Source of the DNA: Elusimicrobiota bacterium
Lineage (GTDB): Bacteria > Elusimicrobiota > Endomicrobiia > Endomicrobiales > Endomicrobiaceae
DNA length: 43,297 bases
Reading direction: 5' to 3'
NCBI GenBank assembly: GCA_017529005.1
Contig: JAFXOB010000221.1
Span: 1 to 43,297 of the forward strand
A model generated the notes under the pieces. It was not told where the DNA came from, searched no databases, and was given only the letters and a program-made list of their open reading frames with translations. This document shows positions 40,158 to 43,297 of the stretch, piece by piece (within the stretch, counting starts at the first letter, position 1; the number at the start of each line of letters is the position of its first letter). The translations under genes were made by a program, and so were the position numbers.

Positions 40158-40476
40158 TAAAGATAGCGGTCTTTTTGCTTTTTTGTTAGGTGCGGTTGTA
40201 GGTGCGGCAGCAGCTTTTTTGTATGCTCCGAAAACCGGTAAAGAAACGAGAGCTCATTTGAAAAAGTTGACTGAGGATTTTGTTGAAGATGCCGGTGAAG
40301 TAAGTGCCAATTTGAAAGAAAAAGGTAAAAAATTTGTTGCAGAAGGAAAGACAAAAGTTTCCGAATTAGTTGAAAAAGGTAAAGCAAGATATTCAAAAGC
40401 TTTAAAGAAACAAGCTCCTGTAGCGGAAGAACCGGTAGTTGTTGAAGTAAAAGAAGAAGATCTTATTCAAGAATAA
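40150..40476 (+). CDS. YtxH-domain protein
   Basis: A 108-residue protein starting with the YtxH hallmark, a Gly/Ala-rich helix then APKTGKETRAHLKKL (GLFAFLLGAVVGAAAAFLYAPKTG, residues about 7-30), followed by a long charged amphipathic helix and an acidic end. Homologues such as B. subtilis YtxH are general-stress proteins of unknown mechanism. AAGGAGG precedes the start inside the DUF948 gene, so the two are co-expressed and likely interact at the membrane. Confidence 0.85.
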   Translation: MSNKDSGLFAFLLGAVVGAAAAFLYAPKTGKETRAHLKKLTEDFVEDAGEVSANLKEKGKKFVAEGKTKVSELVEKGKARYSKALKKQAPVAEEPVVVEVKEEDLIQE

Positions 40477-40487
40477 AGAGGTAAAGT

Positions 40488-40560
40488 GCTGAGGTAGCTC
40501 AGTCGGTAGAGCAAAGGTCTGAAAAACCTTGTGTCGGCAGTTCGATTCTGCCCCTCAGCA
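40488..40560 (+). tRNA. tRNA-Phe (anticodon GAA)
   Basis: Acceptor GCTGAGG (40488-40494) pairs with CCTCAGC (40553-40559), discriminator A. Anticodon stem AAGGT/ACCTT holds CTGAAAA with GAA at 40521-40523; T-loop TTCGATT is present. CCA is not encoded. Confidence 0.96.
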
Positions 40561-40576
40561 CTTTTTTAAATATTAC

Positions 40577-40607
40577 AGCTTAGGTCATAAAACCTAAGCT
40601 TTTTTTA
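40577..40607 (+). terminator. Rho-independent terminator after tRNA-Phe
   Basis: AGCTTAGGT (40577-40585), loop CATAAA, ACCTAAGCT (40592-40600), then seven T. Confidence 0.9.
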
Positions 40608-40637
40608 TTGAAAAAAAACTTATAAAATTGATAAAAT
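40608..40637 (+). promoter_or_regulatory. Promoter giving a leaderless CpXC transcript
   Basis: TTGAAA (40608-40613), 18-base spacer, TAAAAT (40632-40637); ATG at 40644 is 6 bases on. It begins at the end of the tRNA terminator. Confidence 0.55.
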
Positions 40638-40643
40638 ATAAAA

Positions 40644-41303
40644 ATGTCAATACTTTCTAATTGTGAAATTACTTGCAGCTGCGGAAAAACTTTTGAAGCA
40701 GAAGTTTGGAAAGCAGTAAACATATTTGATGATCCCGATTTAAAAGATGTTATTTTGTCGGGAAGATTTAATACGGTTGAATGTCCTCATTGCAAGAAAG
40801 TTTTTTATCATGAACACTTCTTTATGTATCAAGATTTACAAAACGAACTCATAGCTTATGTGTATCCTAAAAAAGAGCAGGAGTTTGCAAAAAATTTAAG
40901 ACAAAAAATGTTATCTGAATTTAATGCATTAACAAAAGATATGCAAGATTTTGCAGAAATAGATTTTGAACCTGTTATATATTTTGGAATAGAAGATTTG
41001 ATAGATACGATAAAAAATGAGGACAATTCAAAAGATGAAATAGATATACTAAATTTTATAGCAAAAAGAATAGATCTTGATTTAATAAAAATAAAACCGT
41101 CAAAAGCAAGAAATTTGTGTATCTTACATACTATTCCAAAAAGCAAAAAATCGACAGGTAATTTAAAGAAAGATATAGTATCCGGTTTAGAACAATTGTT
41201 GAAATATAATCCGAATTTAGTGGAATACGAAAATTTACTTGCAAGAATAAAACAAAATATTTCTTGTTTGGATGAGATTTTGTTACATAAAAAAACAAAA
41301 TGA
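40644..41303 (+). CDS. CpXC-domain protein (zinc-ribbon-like)
   Basis: A 219-residue cytoplasmic protein. The N-terminal 75 residues match the CpXC domain: two Cys pairs (ITCSCGKTF and VECPHCKKVF) that can bind zinc, joined by WKAVNIFDDPDLKDVILSGRFN, ending FYHEHFFMYQDLQNELIAYVYP. The remainder is helical and charged, including NPNLVEYENLLARIKQNISCLDEI. The function of the family is unknown. No ribosome site is seen. It overlaps the next gene by 4 bases (ATGA). Confidence 0.85.
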   Translation: MSILSNCEITCSCGKTFEAEVWKAVNIFDDPDLKDVILSGRFNTVECPHCKKVFYHEHFFMYQDLQNELIAYVYPKKEQEFAKNLRQKMLSEFNALTKDMQDFAEIDFEPVIYFGIEDLIDTIKNEDNSKDEIDILNFIAKRIDLDLIKIKPSKARNLCILHTIPKSKKSTGNLKKDIVSGLEQLLKYNPNLVEYENLLARIKQNISCLDEILLHKKTK

Positions 41304-41629
41304 CGGTAGAGGTAATAATAGGAATAATCCTAATAGCAATAAATGTTCCTTTCGGATGGGGAGGAGCGCTGATTTGCGGGTATTACGGACAAAAGACCGG
41401 CAAAAAATTTTTTTATGTGTTATCTGCGATAGTTTATGCTCTTTCTTGGGTGATGCTTTCGATAGGTATTTTGTTGTGTGGAAAGCCATATGCGGACTAC
41501 ATAATAGAAAATTATGTTGTAAAATATATTATTCCGATAGTTCTTGTTTGTATAATAGTATCATTGGTATTGGTATTTATTTACAGAAAGAAGATTTTTA
41601 AAAAATATAAAAACAATAAAACTTATTGA
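41300..41629 (+). CDS. Small three-helix membrane protein of unknown function
   Basis: A 109-residue protein with three hydrophobic segments (VIIGIILIAINVPFGWGGAL, FFYVLSAIVYALSWVMLSIG and YIIPIVLVCIIVSLVLVFIY) and a basic C-terminus (RKKIFKKYKNNKTY). PFGWGGALICGYYGQKTGKK between helices 1 and 2 is the most distinctive part. I do not recognise a family. It starts inside the CpXC gene stop (ATGA), so the two are translated together. Confidence 0.72.
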   Translation: MTVEVIIGIILIAINVPFGWGGALICGYYGQKTGKKFFYVLSAIVYALSWVMLSIGILLCGKPYADYIIENYVVKYIIPIVLVCIIVSLVLVFIYRKKIFKKYKNNKTY

Positions 41630-41635
41630 TTTTTA

Positions 41636-41664
41636 TTGACAAAATTAAGTTTTTCTTATATACT
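41636..41664 (+). promoter_or_regulatory. Promoter of the second TolC gene
   Basis: TTGACA (41636-41641), 17-base spacer, TATACT (41659-41664). The -35 is a perfect match. Confidence 0.75.
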
Positions 41665-41690
41665 TTTAAAGATATTAAAGGAATCGATTT

Positions 41691-43097
41691 GTGATAAAAA
41701 AGATAATATTTTTAACTATTATAAATTTTTTGATTGTACAACCTTGTTTTTGTATGGATGAGTTTCTTGAAGAATGCCTAAAACTTGCACAAGCAAGGGA
41801 TCAAAAAATAGCGGTTGCGGCGGAACAAGTGGATTTGGCCCAGTTAAGAGTAACTGGAGCTATTCGTTCCTTTTTTCCTCAATTGTATTTACAAAGCGAA
41901 CAATCAAAAGGTAAAACTGCATTGAATACTTTAGGAGGACTTGATACGGAAGAATATAAATCCGAAAGTATTGGTGCAAGAGCATCTTTGCCTTTGTATA
42001 CCGGTGGTGGAACCAAAGCAAATTATAGATATAATAAAATGATGAAAGATGCGGCAAAGTATAATTATACAAAAGCAAAAGAAGATTTATATGCTAATGT
42101 AAAACTTGCCTACTATGAGTATCTTACATTAAAAATGGAATATGTTGCATTAAGTAAAGCTTTTGAAGAAGTTGAAAATTTGTTTTTAAAAACAAGAGTT
42201 GAGTATAAAGCAAGAGCAATATCAAATCTTGATTTGGCAGAATCGGAAAATTTTAGAGATAAAGTTGCAAACCTTTTAAGTTCTTCAAGAATAAATCTTG
42301 AATTTTCTACACAAAAATTAATAGAAATTGTAGGAGTAAATACATTAGAAGAAATTCCTGCTACAGTTTCGGATGAATTGCCTTCGGATGCTTTTGAAAT
42401 AGCATTTACCGTTCAAGATTGTATAAGTTTTGTTCAATCGAACAATCTTGATGTTCAATTGGCTAAACTGCAACTTGATATGGCAGACCAAAAAATAAAA
42501 ATGAATAAGGCCAAAATTCATCCTCAAATATATGCCGAAGGTTTTTACGGAAAAATGGGAGAAGCTTTTGTTACCGAACCTTTAGAGCTTACTACGCAAT
42601 GGACTTTAGCAGCTAAACTTTCTTGGGGATTATGGGGAAACTCGTTAGCGGCTTCTTATAGTATGGATAGAACAGATCCTACTACAATTGTTGATGCAAG
42701 TAAAAGAACTGAAGTTGATACTTTTTCCATTCAGTTAGGTATTTTGGATGATATACAATATTTTGTAGATGCAAAAGAAAGTTCTGTTTCAAAGAAACAA
42801 CTTAATTCGGATTTGATAGACTTACTTAAAAACAGCAGATTAGCTGTAGAAAAAGCATATAATGAATATATTTTATCTTTAAATAATGCAAGAACAACGA
42901 GAAATGAGTTAAAAGTAAAAGAAAGAAAACTTGCTCTTTTAAAGAAAAGAAATGATTTGTATGAAGTAGAGACCGTATCTCTTATGGAAGAAAGTTGGAA
43001 TTATGCGGAGGCTATAGCATCCTTTGCAAGGGCATTATATTCCAATCATGCTGCAATTGTGGAATTGGAAAAACTTACTTTGATGAGTTTAAGATAA
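41691..43097 (+). CDS. TolC-family outer membrane efflux protein (second copy)
   Basis: A 468-residue outer-membrane channel subunit. Start is GTG, with AAAGGA 8 bases upstream. The signal peptide (IKKIIFLTIINFLIVQPCFC) ends in a possible lipobox-like Cys. Two long helical repeats follow: FLEECLKLAQARDQKIAVAAEQVDLAQLR... and VQDCISFVQSNNLDVQLAKLQLD..., with beta-strand segments such as SIGARASLPLYTGGGTKANYR. It is clearly different in sequence from the channel encoded at 26197-27459. The gene behind it may encode its adaptor, so a second export system starts here. Confidence 0.88.
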   Translation: MIKKIIFLTIINFLIVQPCFCMDEFLEECLKLAQARDQKIAVAAEQVDLAQLRVTGAIRSFFPQLYLQSEQSKGKTALNTLGGLDTEEYKSESIGARASLPLYTGGGTKANYRYNKMMKDAAKYNYTKAKEDLYANVKLAYYEYLTLKMEYVALSKAFEEVENLFLKTRVEYKARAISNLDLAESENFRDKVANLLSSSRINLEFSTQKLIEIVGVNTLEEIPATVSDELPSDAFEIAFTVQDCISFVQSNNLDVQLAKLQLDMADQKIKMNKAKIHPQIYAEGFYGKMGEAFVTEPLELTTQWTLAAKLSWGLWGNSLAASYSMDRTDPTTIVDASKRTEVDTFSIQLGILDDIQYFVDAKESSVSKKQLNSDLIDLLKNSRLAVEKAYNEYILSLNNARTTRNELKVKERKLALLKKRNDLYEVETVSLMEESWNYAEAIASFARALYSNHAAIVELEKLTLMSLR

Positions 43098-43126
43098 TAT
43101 TAATAATTATATAATTGGAGGAAACT

Positions 43127-43297
43127 TTGAATTTTAAATATTTGTATTACAAATTAATTGAAGGGATTGTTTATAGATATAACCAAATATCGCAAAAGTA
43201 TCCTAAATTTAAAAGGAATGCAATAATTACAATAGCATCTTTGTTGATTATATTATTGGGAGTTGCTATTTATTTTATATACTTTAAAAAAGAAAAA
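43127..43297 (+). CDS. Membrane-anchored protein, probable efflux adaptor N-terminus (cut by window edge)
   Basis: TTG start with GGAGG 5 bases upstream (43117-43121). The 57 visible codons read MNFKYLYYKLIEGIVYRYNQ..., then a membrane helix (ITIASLLIILLGVAIYFIYF) and KKEK. A short cytoplasmic tail plus one helix, just behind a TolC gene, is what a periplasmic adaptor (HlyD/MFP type) looks like at its start, but no diagnostic domain is visible within the window. Confidence 0.6.
   Translation, partial: MNFKYLYYKLIEGIVYRYNQISQKYPKFKRNAIITIASLLIILLGVAIYFIYFKKEK

Overview
The window is AT-rich, densely coded DNA from a double-membrane (diderm) bacterium. TolC-type channels, AsmA, a PorV-like barrel and lipoyl-type adaptors imply an outer membrane, and the dcw genes imply a peptidoglycan wall. 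The flavor (FeoB with a DtxR-FeoA regulator, nickel-pincer cofactor genes, stand-alone TrpB2, secreted proteins beside FlgD-like and PorV-like proteins) fits an anaerobic, probably gut or sediment, member of Elusimicrobiota or a neighbouring phylum. That placement is inference from gene content only.

Layout. 1-2.1 kb: end of an MBL-fold gene, a glutathione peroxidase-like enzyme and a CDF metal exporter. 2.1-6.9 kb: a promoter with a perfect palindrome, two small unknown membrane proteins, larE-larB-larC (nickel pincer cofactor), a flavoprotein and a beta carbonic anhydrase. 7-11.8 kb: tRNA-Pro, a DNA-repair methyltransferase, feoB-bioG-acetyltransferase (the last with an in-frame stop before its usual C-terminal tail) and a DtxR-FeoA regulator. 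11.9-22.5 kb: division and wall operon (small membrane protein, murC, murB, ddl, ftsQ, ftsA, ftsZ, pgeF), then htpX, rlmN and a patatin-like lipase. 22.6-27.5 kb (minus): tolC-macA-macB-spy-like efflux operon. 27.5-32 kb: a long leader with an internal terminator, two paralogous secreted proteins, a FlgD-Ig-ending protein and a PorV-like outer-membrane protein. 32-38.4 kb (minus): trpB2, a short pyruvate kinase, a ZIP transporter and AsmA. 38.7-43.3 kb: MsmX/UgpC-like ATPase, DUF948-YtxH pair, tRNA-Phe, CpXC protein, small membrane protein, a second TolC and the start of a likely adaptor.

The most unusual signal is non-coding. Between 25 and 38.7 kb six gene gaps are filled by an element of about 80-135 bp. 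Its two arms are tandem 8-bp units (consensus RGGTTATA) in opposite orientation around a T-rich core with a GTCGTT-like motif. Three of these run directly into a small hairpin that displays the Shine-Dalgarno GGAG in its loop, just before the next start codon. A related element uses a different 8-bp unit (GAGGTAT). A second family of long palindromes (about 11.0, 27.7 and, in its core only, 32.1 kb) shares an inner TCGAGTAC...GTACACTTCA motif. I know of no described family matching these.

Several promoters place the start codon 6-9 bases after the -10 box, suggesting leaderless mRNAs; other genes have strong Shine-Dalgarno sites. Metal handling (Fe, Ni, Zn or divalent cations) and envelope construction are the main functional themes.
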